The position numbers were made by a program, and so were the translations under genes. The notes beneath the pieces are model-generated. The model was given only the letters and a program-made list of their open reading frames with translations. It was not told the DNA's origin and did not search any database. A stretch of DNA of 64,000 bases, taken from the NCBI GenBank assembly GCA_905221605.1, contig CAJNDS010000591.1, forward strand, positions 1 through 64,000, given 5' to 3'. Every line of letters starts with the position of its first letter. Within the stretch, counting starts at the first letter, position 1. This DNA comes from Symbiodinium natans. Lineage: Eukaryota > Sar > Dinophyceae > Suessiales > Symbiodiniaceae. Shown here piece after piece: positions 29,431 through 42,216 of the stretch.

Positions 29431-30620
29431 GCCACTAGCCATGGCACCCGATGCGCGAGCCCTTTTCCGCCTTCAGTCTGGGCAACATGCGGGCATTTGG
29501 TTTGCTGCTATACTCCGGCTGATGCAGCAGCTACCTTTGCCCGGATGTGATGCGCATCGCTCTCAGGCGACCCGCCTGCCGTTGCTGCTGACCACCCTGC
29601 GATCGCTTTTTCGCTTTCGCTTTCGCCCGTTCGGGTCCACGTGAAACATTACAAGCGTCAGACTGTTCCTGCTGCTAGTGGACCACGGTCCTATACGGAC
29701 ATGGGGGAATGGGGGCGTGCTTGAGTGTTGGATAGTGTTGGCACGATTCGGTCTATACATTCGCAAAGCTTTGTACGTACTGGCTTGCAGCGGGCGGCCA
29801 ATTTGCTGTTTCAGCAATATCAATCCACGTATTCACCGCTGGAAAATTACAAGCTGCAAAACTGCGGAGTCGATCATCTCACTTCGTTAGCAGGCGACCG
29901 TGAGGCCTCGCTTATGCCTGCCCCTGCCCCTTTGCCCCGGACGTTGCGGCCCCAACCCAGGATGTGGTGGCGCCGCCGACCCGTACGGCGACCATGCCCT
30001 GGCTTGCCCGAGGATCGAGCGCGCTTGGGTCCGCGTGGCGCGAGAGGCCGTCAGAGCCGAGGGTCAGGTCGTGCCACAGCAGTGGCTCGCCCACACGACC
30101 TCCTTAGTCGTCCCAGCCGACGACCGCCGCCGCCTTGTTCTCGTCGTTTAAGGGGCCACCGCCAACGGAGGAGCGCTGTGCTGTGACGCAACACTGGTGT
30201 CCCCCCTTACAAGAACGGGTCACCCACATCCATGCACCGTGGAGGTGGACGGTGCCGTGCTGCAGGTCGCGGAGCAACGCCAGCGTTGCACGCACCCCGA
30301 ACTCGCGAGGGCGGCCCGCAGAAGCTCGTGGTCCTATAGGCTCCGAGATGGGAGGCCGCTGGAGCACTGCTGCGCAGCGCTTTGTTCGCGACTTCGTCCC
30401 GCTCCGAGTTCGACGTGCGCCGCCAGCCGGGTCCAGCTCGCGCGTGGCGAGCACAAAGCGTGGCCGGCAGCGCCACTGCCTGGGCCGAGCGATGGACCTG
30501 TTCGGGATGGCATTTGGTTCGGCTGCTCGTTGCATCATGACTTTTCGCAGTTTTGCACGCCATCGTGGCGTGAATCTGCAATGCCCTTGTCGATGTTGCG
30601 CTTCCATGCGCTCCCGTTGC
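29430..30620 (+). pseudogene. LINE 3'-end remnant, plus strand
   Basis: Broken pieces in several frames keep the order of the C-terminal part of a LINE family that I recall as common in dinoflagellate genomes. ALFRLQSGQHAGIWFAA lies near 29457, and a Cys-rich segment ending DPYGDHALACP near 29950-30005. REAVRAEGQVVPQQWLAHTT is at about 30040-30100. After an in-frame stop at 30150 comes GGALCCDATLVSPLTR (about 30165-30215). In another frame GGRWSTAAQRFVRD follows near 30350. GDHALACP is the usual Cys/His finger, and CCDATLVSPL may belong to a nuclease-like tail. Stops and frameshifts show it is dead. About 240 bp at 29640-29885 interrupt it. Confidence 0.7.
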
Positions 30621-30876
30621 TGATCCACTGCTTTTCACTTCACTTCAGCCACTCGTTTGGAATGCATGGGGTGCAAGCTACATTATTCAGCACTGACAGA
30701 CGCTGGGAAAAATTAGTATGGTTCATGTCGCTCCTTGATGCTGGGCATTTGACCATGCGCAGTCGGATCGTGACGTACGATTTTATCCTTCAAGGTTTTG
30801 TTTTTGTGGCATTGGTTGTCCATCGGCAGCCAGCGAGCGCTACACCGGTGTGGGCCATCGCCCGCCAGCAGGTCGC
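30621..30876. other. Spacer between two converging LINE remnants
   Basis: No gene seen. The ends of two oppositely oriented LINE remnants meet here. Confidence 0.4.
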
Positions 30877-31660
30877 CTAACGGGACTTCCAGGCATCCGC
30901 TGCTTCCCCTGGATCCGTGACGGGCAACTCCAGCAGTGTGCTCGCGTGCGCCCGGAGCGCCGAAAGTGCGGCAAGGGTGTTCCAGCGGCGCACCATCGCT
31001 TGCCGCGCCCCCGCCTCGCACCATGGCGCCCGCTGGCGTGCACGAGCCCGCGCCATTAGACTCAGGAACGTTAGGGTGCTTTCATTGAATCGTCCGCCCA
31101 CTTCGATGCCGAAAAGCAGGAGCCGGCAGATTTGTTTTTGCTCGAGTTCGGGGTACGTGCGGCGTTTACGGTCGATTGCCTGGGCCTGGCCTGGGCCCAG
31201 GGCCAGCCCTGCTCTCGGTCGGCCCCGGGCCGGGCCTCGCCATCGCGTCGCACCGGGCTGACGATCGTCGCGTCGACTGCGATCTGCGCACCTTGCCAGA
31301 CCGGAAGCCCGTTGGCCATGACGTCGATTCTACGGCCGTCCACCGCCGGCGCATCGATGTTGAGGTCCCGCAGCGGGACGTTGGTCGCCACGCAAGCACC
31401 GGTCTCGCGGCATACCCTCGCCGCGGCGCGCTCCAGCGCGCCTGCCCGGCGGGCCAGCGCACCGACCTATGGGCACGCGGAGCATCGCGGAGCGGCGGTT
31501 CCCCCACAGTTCCAGGATACCTCCGCAGGCACATCGTCGCGGGGCCAACGGTAACCAGCCCTGTGGCAGCAGCAGCGCTCGAGACGCAGGGTCAAAGTTC
31601 TGCAAAGAGCGTCCCCAGCGCGCGCTAATCCAATGCGGCAGCCGCAACGTGCTGCCATCC
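30877..31660 (-). pseudogene. LINE 3'-end remnant, minus strand
   Basis: Reading right to left: a DPASRALLL segment (about 31590), a degenerate CACGG finger, then TNVPLRDLNIDAPAVDGRRI and LPVWQGAQIAVDATIVSPVR (31391-31230). After a frame change near 31100 comes GGRFNESTLTFLSLMARARA (31098-31040), then STLLELPV. VDATIVSP corresponds to CCDATLVSP of the remnant at 29430, so both are the same superfamily but different subfamilies. Frameshifts and a lost finger cysteine mark it as inactive. Confidence 0.7.
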
Positions 31661-32775
31661 GGGCCTGCCTAGGCCCCCCTCCGGTCAAACGCATGGCGTT
31701 CTGGCATCGCCAGCAGTGTTGCCCTGGTCGGCGCTCCAAAGCCGTGCGAGCGCAGATCTTGCAAGGCTAGCTCCGCCCGCTGCGCGTGTGGCAGGGGGCG
31801 TGCCGGGCGCAATTCGCTTGTTGCTGGACTAAACAATCTAATCATGCAAAATATAAAAAAAAATTATAAATGTTTTTGGTGTCCTTGAGGAGCATTACGG
31901 AGCAGGAGGCCACACGCAGGATTCAAAACACAAGTAGTTGGTTGCTTGCCCATGCTTGTCCCATCTTGTTCCTGCGCAACAAATTTGGTTCGGTCAACAC
32001 AAAAAAAAACATGCCCGCAAATTTCTGCAACGCGAACTGCGTGCCATGTGTTCGCTGAAATGCTTCTGTTGGCGGTTAGGCCCTTTCTGCAGCTGAACCC
32101 AAGTACACCAGCATCACGTGCGCAGGCAGTAGGCCATCAAATCTGCTTTTGCGACTCTTTGCATCGTTAACGCGAGCTTTTGGCGCTGATGTGATGGCAT
32201 TTCCTTCTTTGGATATACCACGCACGGGCCGCCGAGGCCTTCCAGCCTTAGGACCACAACGCTTGACAGCTTGAGCTTTGTTTGGTCTGACACAAACATG
32301 CTGGATTTTTTCGATTGTTGGGCAGTACCCTGATAACAGGCAGCATGGATCGACCAAGTTTGGTGCATGATGGATTCGGAACAGCAACGCAGCTGCGATC
32401 AGCTTGACATTCGGTTTGGCGTTGGGTCGATAATGGTGAGATTTTTTGATTGAGTTTGTTGAAAGGTTTCTGCGGGCCCCACTCCGCCCCGAGCTGCGGC
32501 GGGTCACGTGGAGCCCTCCCGCATTAGTCAGGCCAGACTCAAGGACAATGATTGGGTCGAAGGTAAGCAAAGGGTCGTTGTCGGCACCACGCTTAATCAC
32601 CCCCAAACCCATGTCAGAAACAAAAAGAAACGAGGATGTTCCCCTTTGTACTAACAGGCCCAATTCGGTACAAGCTCCCCCCTTAGTTGGGATCACAACA
32701 GGGGTACTATGATCCCCACTAATGTGTACTTAGTAAATGCGGACGAACTGATGTCAAGCAGAACGGCTGCCGCAG
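31661..32775. other. No gene seen
   Basis: Mixed sequence with an A-run at about 31853 and short unremarkable frames. Earlier exons of the plus-strand gene that starts to show at 32776 may hide here. Confidence 0.4.
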
Positions 32776-32850
32776 GTTGGGGTTGTCCCGCTGGAGAAGC
32801 AGCTGCGCGAGGAACTGGATGCCTTGCGCCGCGAGCTCGCGGCGCTGGAG
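32776..32850 (+). CDS. Coiled-coil gene, exon
   Basis: ccgcag|GTTGGG to CTGGAG|gctc: 25 codons with a GC donor, ending LREELDALRRELAALE, a clear coiled-coil pattern. Confidence 0.55.
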
Positions 32851-35800
32851 GCTCCCTCGACCTCGAGGTGCCCAAGTTCAGTTCATTCAGCAAGAGGGTG
32901 GAAGATGGCCTTTCATAGACGTTTCGAGAACTTCAGGGTGTTGATTTTTTTGGGGAGGTGGCATGTGAAAGCAGCTCAGAGGCTTTCGGTTTGTAGGTCT
33001 ACACCCACCCGAACTAAGAACCTGCGCCAATTTCCCAATATTCAATGCACCCCCTGATATTCAGATCTTCCCATAGTGAGGTTATATTCTGGTATGATTA
33101 GGGGATAGGAGGGGGAATGTTTGGGAGGGGATAAGCTGCAACTGGGCCCTGCATCCCTGTGTCAAGCTCTGACGGCTGGGTGCTCGTGGAACCTTTCAAA
33201 CCCGGAGATCAGCTTGAACGCCCAGACCTTTAGACTAGAATTCTTCCGCACATCCTTGATGTCGTCCTCAGGACCGAGCAGGCCGAGCGGACGGAGCGGA
33301 GTGTTGGAGTTGGCCCCGAAAGCCCTCAGGCCCTTCCTCGAATGGCCGGCAGCGAGGCGCAAACACCCGCCTTCTTTCAACACCTTCGAGGTCTAGTGGC
33401 CCTATAAACCCTGAACCCTAGACGCCAAACCCCAAGCCCCAAGCCCCAAGCCCCAAGCCCCAAGCCCCAAGCCCCAAGCCCCAAGCCCCAAGCCCCAAGC
33501 CCCAAGCCCTCAATCCTAAACCCTGCACACTAAAAGCTTCAAAACCCTGAGCCCTAAACCCGGAGCGCTGTGGACTGCTAGCAGAGAGCGCGTGTCAAAA
33601 ACACTAAACTCGAAACCTAAAAAACCCAAGATGAAGTTTTGCAGCTATGATGATCCCGGGGTGGCCACTGGGTATTGAGTCGTTGATCGACTGGTCCTCT
33701 AGTTTGATCAGCAGCACTTGGGATGTCCCTCCCTATGCTAACAGTCCTTAATCGGGACGATAATTGGGTTTTTTTTTTTAATCCCCATTGCGGACTTTTA
33801 GAAAAAGGGGGGACATCCCAAGATAGCAGCACTTGTGGTCGTTTCCTCGGTGCCTGGAGGTGAAACGCCCGCCGGACTGGCACAACACGGGCTTCTCTGG
33901 CTGGCGGACAGGGCCGCGAAGTGACCTCGCCCAGCCCCTTCCGTCACCACCGAGGGCTGCGCCCGACTCGCCGCTGCCAGCGAGTGACGTTCTCATTCGG
34001 GAGCCGGTCGCTATCCCCGCCCACGCCCCGGCTTCCAATGAGGCCAGCCTTCCGAGCCAGCTGAGCACTTCGGGCTGCCAAGCCCGCGCCGCCTTCGGCT
34101 CCCTTGCCCCATGTCCTGGGCAAGTGGCCTTGGATCCTGGACCCTGGCAGATCCCCAGCTGGCCCAGCTCCCAGCGACCGCAGCTCCCCGACCTTCTGAG
34201 CTGCGCTGCGCTGCCGAGCGCTGCCCAAAAGGCGAGCCCACCCAGCCCGTCCCCAGCGCCGGCGGGGCCTGCTGTGGATGCTGCTTGGCTTTGGGGTTTA
34301 GGGTTTGAGGGATTTTTGGGTTGTTGGGCTTAGATGCTTTGGGGTTTAGGGTTTAGGGACTAGGCTTGGGCTACCCCAGCCTTCGTGAGACGGAAGTACA
34401 AAGGGGGCTCATCCCTTCAAGAGCTACTGCAAACAGATGGGGGGTTTGTGAAATTAGGGGTACCTTAATGGGGTCCTTATTATAAGGGAACCCGATTATT
34501 TGGGTTTTTTGTTCGGGGTTCCCGAAATTAGAATGGGATCCCTTCTTTTCGTAAACCACCCAATCTGCAAACCCTAAATCCCAAAGTGAGCGGAAGCTCC
34601 CAAACTTCAGTCAGCTATAGAGCCGCAGTGGTAGACGTTGTTAAGCAACTCCGATAAAAGGGGAAAAAGCAAGTACAAGCTAGGTTCTAGGAAACCCGAC
34701 AGAACCCTTACACAAACTTTAGACCACGAACTCACACCTTAAAGTCTAGTGGGAGGCAAAAAACGGCCATCTACCTCGCCCTATCGCCCCACATAAAGCC
34801 CAAACTCTGAAGCCCCGCCAAGTCAAGGCGCGCAGTAGCGAGCTCGCGGAGCTGCGCGCCGCTTTGCTGGCCGAGCAGGACCCCACGACATCTGGGGCGG
34901 TTGAAAATACGTTGATGCAAACAAGGGTTGTGAGGCTTACGAACGTTTGCAAGCTGCGTCAAGCTTCCATGCATCAATCAAGAAGGTTCCGGGATCATGT
35001 AGTCAGAGTTGTAGTAGGGAGAATGCAAGAGTTGGCCGTGCGCAGTGCGCATGGGCTTTGCGGGACATCCGCAGAAGCCCAGCATTGCGCTTCTCACTCT
35101 CCACCCTTCAAAAGCTTACAAAGACCGTCAATTGTAAAAAATATTCCCCAGAATGAAGGCCCATGCACCCTCGCAGAGAAAAGTTGCACCTGAGCCAGCA
35201 AAACTCCAACGCTCACAACATCTTCTCATAACTTTGCTGCAGGGAATCCTCATAAAACCCTAAACTCCGTGTTCCATATACACCTCTTCAAGATCTTTGT
35301 CTCATGTTGATGGCAGCGAATCCAGACGCCCCTGCATGCGACGCAGCACCCCAGGATCTGCGCCAGCGCCTGGCTGGCGGCCTTGCCGAGGCGGCGGAAG
35401 TGTTCAGGGTTCAGGGTTTCGGATGTTTAGGGCTTAGGATGTTAGGATGTTTAGGGTTCAGGGTTGAGGATGTTTAGGGTTAGGATGTTTAGGGTTTAGG
35501 ATGTTTAGGGTCTGGGTTTAGGGCTTCGGGGTGTTGTCTAGAGGACTCGTGGGGCACTGCGTTCCGTCAAGTCGGAGACTGTGAGACCAGCAAACTGAGG
35601 CCCCGCCGTAATCCTAAACCCCGCGGGAGCTCGGGCAGCGAACCCTGCCAACAATCGAAGGGACTTGACTCAAAGGTTCCCGAAATTGTTGCCCTGCAGT
35701 GTGGCTGGTCTGCTTGGCGGGTGGCAAACAAAAGTACCCCAAACCAAAACAATGAGTCCCCAAAACCCCACAATAAAAAAGAATACCCCTCCCCCCCCCC

Positions 35801-38800
35801 CAAAAAAAAAAAAAGTTCCTGAATACCCTGAAGCCCTAAAAGCCCTGAACCCTTAAACCCTGAAACCCCAAACCCCTAAACCCTGAAAAACCCTGAGAAA
35901 CCCTAAAAGCCCTGAACCCCGTACCCAAGAGGCGGCGGAGGCCATGCGGGGCTTTCCGGCTGCCGCGCACCTGGAGGCTGCTGCCACCCAGCTGCGGGAG
36001 GCCAGGAGGGGTGTGCAGGGCTTGGTTGTGATGATTGCTTGTAGAATAAGAGAACGAGCAGCAACAATAATCCTACCAATAAATAATGGGTTGAGGGGTG
36101 TTCAGGGCTTGATTGTTATTATTACTTGTCGAATAGGAAAAAAAGAGGTCCAGGTAGCAAGAATCATCATGAGAACAATACCGGGTTGATGGAAAAGGTT
36201 GTTTTTTTGGAATGTAAGGGGCAGAGAACCTCTGAAGGCTCATAGGGGATTCTAGGGGTTCTAGGGCTCAGTGGTGTTCAGGGTGTTGTTTCTGGGCTTT
36301 TCCTAGTTCTTCTACCAACTCAAGCCCCGATAAGAGCCCTCTTGCTGTTGAAGTTTTCAAGGTTTTACGAACCGCTTCTGGGATCCCTATTAACCCTATT
36401 CACCCTATCAACCCTACTAACCCCATGCACCCCTTGAGCCCCATTTAACCCCATGAATTGCCTAACCCTATCAACCCCAAACCCTAAGCCCCAAACCCCC
36501 AGACACCGCGAAGGCCCCAAGCCCCGACTTCGCCCTACATGGGCTCCGGGCGCTGACGCCACTGGGACACCCTCGCACCGGGATTCGGGGTGTTTCTTTA
36601 ATCGGATCGGTGGGATGGGGGTCTGTTCTTAGGGTTTAGAGGGTTTAGTTGGGGTTTAGGGTTTCGGGTTTAGGGTTTAGGGTTTAGGTTGGTTTAGGGT
36701 TTAGGGGGTCTTGGGGAAAAGGGGTGGACGGTACAAGTTTTGCTTGTTTTGAGGTCCTGGGAGTTCTTGCAGTTTGAGAGTCTCGCGTGGTACTTGAGAG
36801 TGTCGGTGTGCAGCAACAAACAGGTTTGGCAACGGGTCAGGGTTGCGGGTTCAGATGGATAGGCTGCAGGGCTTTGCAGTACAGACAGGCGGGAACCGGC
36901 CTACACCCCAAACCCTACACTCTACACCCTAAACCCTAAACCCTAAACCCTAGCAACCCACACATCCCTTGTATCCACAGAGCCGCAGAGCTTGAGGTCC
37001 CTCTCAAAACTCCAGCCAATAAATCGGGCGCAGATCCCAAGCACAACACAGCCTAAACTCTAACCTTAAACCCCAAACCCTAAACCCTAAACCCTAAACC
37101 CTAAACCCTAAACCCTAAACCCAAAACCCTAAACCCTAAACCCTAAACTCTAACCTTAAACCCCAAGCCCTAAACCCGAAAGCCTTGAGAGCTTGGACCT
37201 TGGGCGCCCAGGGCGCTGGCCGCCCGGGGCACGCAGCGTGCGCGCGAAGAGATGGCTCCACAGACGCTGTGGCCTTCACTGTTGCTTAGGGTTTAGGGTT
37301 TAGGGTTTAGGGTTTAGGGTTTAGGGCTTAGGGTGTAGGGCTTCGGGTTTAGGGTTCATGGGTAGTTATAAGTGGGGGCTATCAGTACCCTGGATAAGGT
37401 TAGGACTAGGTGTGACTTAGAGTTACCCTACTTCTGACCCCACTTACAGGTACCCATGAACCTTTTATGTTGAGGGGCTCGAGGATGTTTAGGGTGTCTT
37501 AGGGTCTCCTGTCAGCACTAAACCCTAAATCCCAAACGCCAAACCCTCAACCCCACAAATCCTAAAATCACTAGAAACCCTAAGCCCTAAAGACCACAAA
37601 ACCCAAACCCTAAACTCAAGGCTAGAGTGGCAACAAAAATGACCCTAAACCTTAAACCCTAAACCCTAAGCCCTAAACCCTAAACCCTAAACCCTAAACC
37701 CTAAACCCTAAACCCTAAACCCTAAACCTTAAACCCAAGGATCGAGGCTGCAGAGCAGCAGCGGCAGCACCTGGAGATCCAGCTCTCCGAGGCAGGGGGT
37801 CCGAAGCTTCGAACCTTCGGAGTTTGGGGGGTTTAGGGTTTAGGGTTTAGGGTTTAGGGTTTAGGGTTTAGGGTTTAGGGTTTAGGGTTTAGGGTTTAGG
37901 GTTTAGGGTTTAGGGTTCTGTGTTTGGGCAGTTTCTGGCAACACCCCACGGGAGTCCGGATGCGAACCAGGGTTTCAAAGATTTAGGTTGAGGGTTTGTT
38001 GTCGTGAGTCTTCTGGCTTACATCCGGCATGGGCCTCAGTTCCGGGTTCAAAAGCTTCAGGGTTTGGGGTTTTGGGGTTTGCTTCGGGTTTTGAGATTTC
38101 GGGTTCATTTGGAATGAGACTAGCACTGGGCCACTGGCCTAGAACGGCACTCTAGACAGCCTCCAGCCTCGAACCGCGCTTAACCTTTTAAGGGAAACCA
38201 AGTCAATTTTCTGCACACTCCCGGCATGGCTTAGGGTTCCTGAGCCGGCATGACCGTAGACCCTAAACCCTAAACCCTAAACCCTAAACCCTCAAACCGA
38301 AGTCGGCATCAGGTTGCGGCGGCGAGCCGCCCCTGGGCGAAATCTGCGGTAGGGGTTTAGGGTTTAGGGTTTAGGGTTTAGGGTTTAGGAGAACGGGCGG
38401 AGAGGGCGTGAGGAGGTAGGATTTTCGGGATTCATGGTTTGCGGCCCCCCGTCGTTTGTACGCTTGTGTGCCTGTAGACCCCAAACCCCTAAACCCTAAA
38501 CCCCAAACCCTAAACCCCAAACCGAGCAATCTTGGCCCTGACGACGTTAGTAGCCTCGGGGGCAACTGCACGGAACCGGCTGGTCGGGTTCAGGGCTTAG
38601 GTTTGTTTTTCTCAGGGCTTACGGCTTCGGGCTCAGGGTTTAGGGTCCAGGGTTTAGGTTCAGGGTTTAGGGCTTAGGGTAGGGTTGAAGGCTCAGGGTT
38701 AGGGCTTGGGCCTCAAAAATTCGGGCTTAGGGCTTCGGAATTAGGGCTTAGGGCTTGAGGGGGTTTATATTAGGGTTTAGGGTGGGGTTGAGGCTCTGGG

Positions 38801-41800
38801 GTTTAAAGACACTCAACCCTAAACCCTATTCCTTAATTAAGGGGATAATTGGGCTCTCTGGGTTCAAGCTGTGAAGGTAGCGTGGCTGCCACATCCCGGC
38901 TGCTCTTGGAGCGGATCCAGGAGATTGGCAGGCCCTTTTTTGGGGGCCTCGCAAGCCTTGGGGTTTAGGGTTTAGGGTTTAGGGTTTAGGGTTGAGGGTT
39001 TAGGGTTCCCAAAGCCGTTAAGGCCGTGCATGCAAATGAAGCGCCCGGAGTCCAGTGCTAGCTTGCTTTCGTGTTGCCGTGGTCTTGGTTTACGAAAGTA
39101 AGGGACGCCCAAAACAGCTCTAACCCCTAAGCCCTATAAACTCTAAACCCTGTGAGTGGCAAAATAAACCCTTAGCTCTCTAAACCCCAAACTCAGCTAG
39201 GTGGGTGGCAAAAAAACTAAGCCCTAAAAGCCCCCACCCTGAGGCAGTCGGCCTCCGGGAAGCGCCCCGTCTGCACCTTGGCAAAGCCCAGGACCGGTTT
39301 AGGGTTTAACGTGCTCGTGGGTCTGCCATGCATGGGCTGAGCCCTTACACGTGAAGCCCCTACCACTCACGGCGTTCAGAAAGAAGCTTCGGGTTCAGAA
39401 GGGTTACCGCAACCATTGTCCCTGCCACCATGCCGATGACTACGCCTGCTACTCCGCTGCTGCTGGTACCAGCTGCTAGCTACTCGTCGTTCGGAACCCG
39501 TTGTGACAGCAGTCATCGTCCGCAGGAAGAAGGCGGACCAGCGCGGAGAGGATGAGGTGACATCGTCTGCTCATGCCCTGATCCTGAAAAATCCGAAAGC
39601 GTGGATTATGATCCAAGTAAAAAACCAAAACGATTCAGAATGGAATAAGAGTTCTTCAGACATGATTTGAGCAGGGGGGCGACTGCAAAAGTGCGTTCGG
39701 TTGGAACTTCTGCCATGTGCTGGCGCCACAGCACTGTGAGGTGAAAAGAAGCACCCAAGTAAGCGAAGAGATCACCAGCTGGTAGATGCCCTAAACCCTA
39801 AACCCTAAACCCTAAACCCTAAACCCTAAACCCTAAACCCTAAACCCTAAACCCTAAACCCTAAACCCTAAACCCTAAACCCTAAACCCTAAACCCTACA
39901 CCTAAACCCTAAACCCTAAACCCTAAACCCTAAACCCTAAACCCTAAACCCTAAACCCTAAACCCTAAACCCTAAACCCTAAACCCTAAACCCTAAACCC
40001 TAAACCCTAAACCCTAAACCCTAAACCCTAAACCCGGCTGACAATGAGCCCTTTACCCTCAACATGGTGGACCCTGCATCCCTCTGCTCCAGGCTGTCGG
40101 CTGCGTGGTTTGGGGCGGCCAGCCTGCTGGCTGAGATGGATCGGAGAATACAGAGGGTTTAGGGTTTAGGGTTTAGGGTTTAGGGTTAGGGTTTAGAGAC
40201 CCTAATCCCTCAACCATACTCGTGGTGTGCGAGCGCAAGGGTCGCAATCATTCCAAGGGGTGCACATTCCCAGCTGGGTTCAGGGGTCCAGGCAATCAAG
40301 GCATGATTTGTGGATCCGGTAGCTTCTCGTAGTTTCGGATGTTCAATGTTCAGGGTAGCCTGAAACGCTTGAACCCCACTTAAGCCTGAAGCCTCTTGCA
40401 ACCTAGCCCCCAGCCCTAAGCCAAAATACTTTTCACCCTACACCTGAGGGCCCCAACGCATTCAGATCGCACGAGGTTGGCATCGCTGAACGCCGAGTTG
40501 GCCAAGGCTTTTGAAGGGCATGTAATTCGGGACCCTAATCCCTAAACCCGAAACCCTAAACCCTAAATCCTAAACCCTAAATCCTAAACCCAAAACCCTA
40601 AACCCTACAAGGGGGTGCTAAACCTGAACTTCTAAACTGCACAGGCAGAGCATGCTTTGGCAGCCTGGCAGCTGCCCGGAAGAAGGCTTAGGGTCTTCAC
40701 CCCTTGTGAGGGTTTAGGGCTTAGGGTTTAGGGTTTAGGGTTCAGGATTTAGGAAGAAGGATGGGCAGTCAGCAAGTCCGGCTTCGAGAGGGTTGAGCGA
40801 GCTTGAGGAGTTTGGTAGTCCGGGCGTCCTGCCGTGAAGTGAAAAGGTGAGGGTTGTGAGGGTTCCACTCAGCCCAAGGGCTTGAACCACCCAAAATCTA
40901 AGGGGACTTGCGTGAGTTGATTTTTCAAGCCGAATCTTTCTAAGCGCCAATGAACCCTCACCCCTGAACCCCACCAGACCCGGTCCCTGAAGCCTAGACC
41001 TAAGCAGGCCCGAAGCCCGAAACGCTAAACCCTAAAGCCCTAAACCTTAAACCCCAGGCAGGTGGCAAAAACTCAGAACCCGAAACCCCAACCCATAACT
41101 CCTTCAACCCTGACATGCCACAGATGGAGCCACCACAAGCTTTGTATTTGCAGCCTGTCGGTATCCGAGGCTCATCATCGGTGACGCAACACCCTGCGAC
41201 TTGGGTAGGTTTTAGGGTTTAGGGTTTAGGGTTTGGGGTTTGGGGTTTCGGGAATGTTGCAAAAGGGGTTGGGGGCAAAGGAGGCTAGAGGGGCTAGGGT
41301 TTAGGGTTTAGGGTTTAGGCTCTTTTTCAGAGGGCCATCCAAGATTCTTAGCTTCGAATCCCAGGCAACCCCCGCATCTCCGCGTGGCTCGGTGACTCCC
41401 GGCCGAGCGTCGCGCACATCCCCGTGACGGGCCGCGCCGGCCTCGACCTGAGCTGCGGTTTGAGGAGGGTTTAGGGGTTAGGGTTTGTGGTTTTGGGTAT
41501 AGGGTTTAGGGTTTGGGGTTTAGGGTTTAGGTGTTGGGGTTTGGGGTTTAGGGTCTCAATCCTTCAGTGGCTTCTGCCAGACGGTCACAGAAGATCGGCA
41601 TACATGCCGGCCTGGCCGCCCAAGCCCAAAGAAGATGCGACTCGAACTTGTCCAAGCCTGGTAACTTGACTGGACCTTCATCGGTCTTTAGGCCTTCAAC
41701 CATCTAGACCTTCCCTAAACCCTTATAACCCTTATAACCCTTATAGCCCTTATGACCCTTATAGCCCTTATAGCCCTTATAACCCTTATAAAGATCCCCA

Positions 41801-42184
41801 AGCCCACAAGCCCCTGCCCACAAGCCCCTACAAACTCCGCAAGCTCAGTCTAAACCTCTAAGCTAGAAACCTCAAACCTCAACCCTACCCCTGACCAGAC
41901 CGGTTCCGGCCCCAGAACCCCTAAACCCTAAACCCTAAACCCTAAACCCTAAACCCTAAACCCTAAACCCTAAACCCTAAACCCTAAACCCTAAACCCTA
42001 AACCCTGAACCCTAAACCCTAAACCCCAAACCCCCGCAGAAGGCAGCAGGCGAACTTCGAGCCCCATGGCCTCGGCGCCGCTTCGCGGCTGATGTTTAGG
42101 GGGAACCTTTGTTTTTTGGTGGGACTCAAAGGTTTAGGGTTTAGGGTTTAGGGTTTAGGGGTTTAGGGTTTAGGGGTTTAGGGT

Positions 42185-42216
<32 letters not shown>

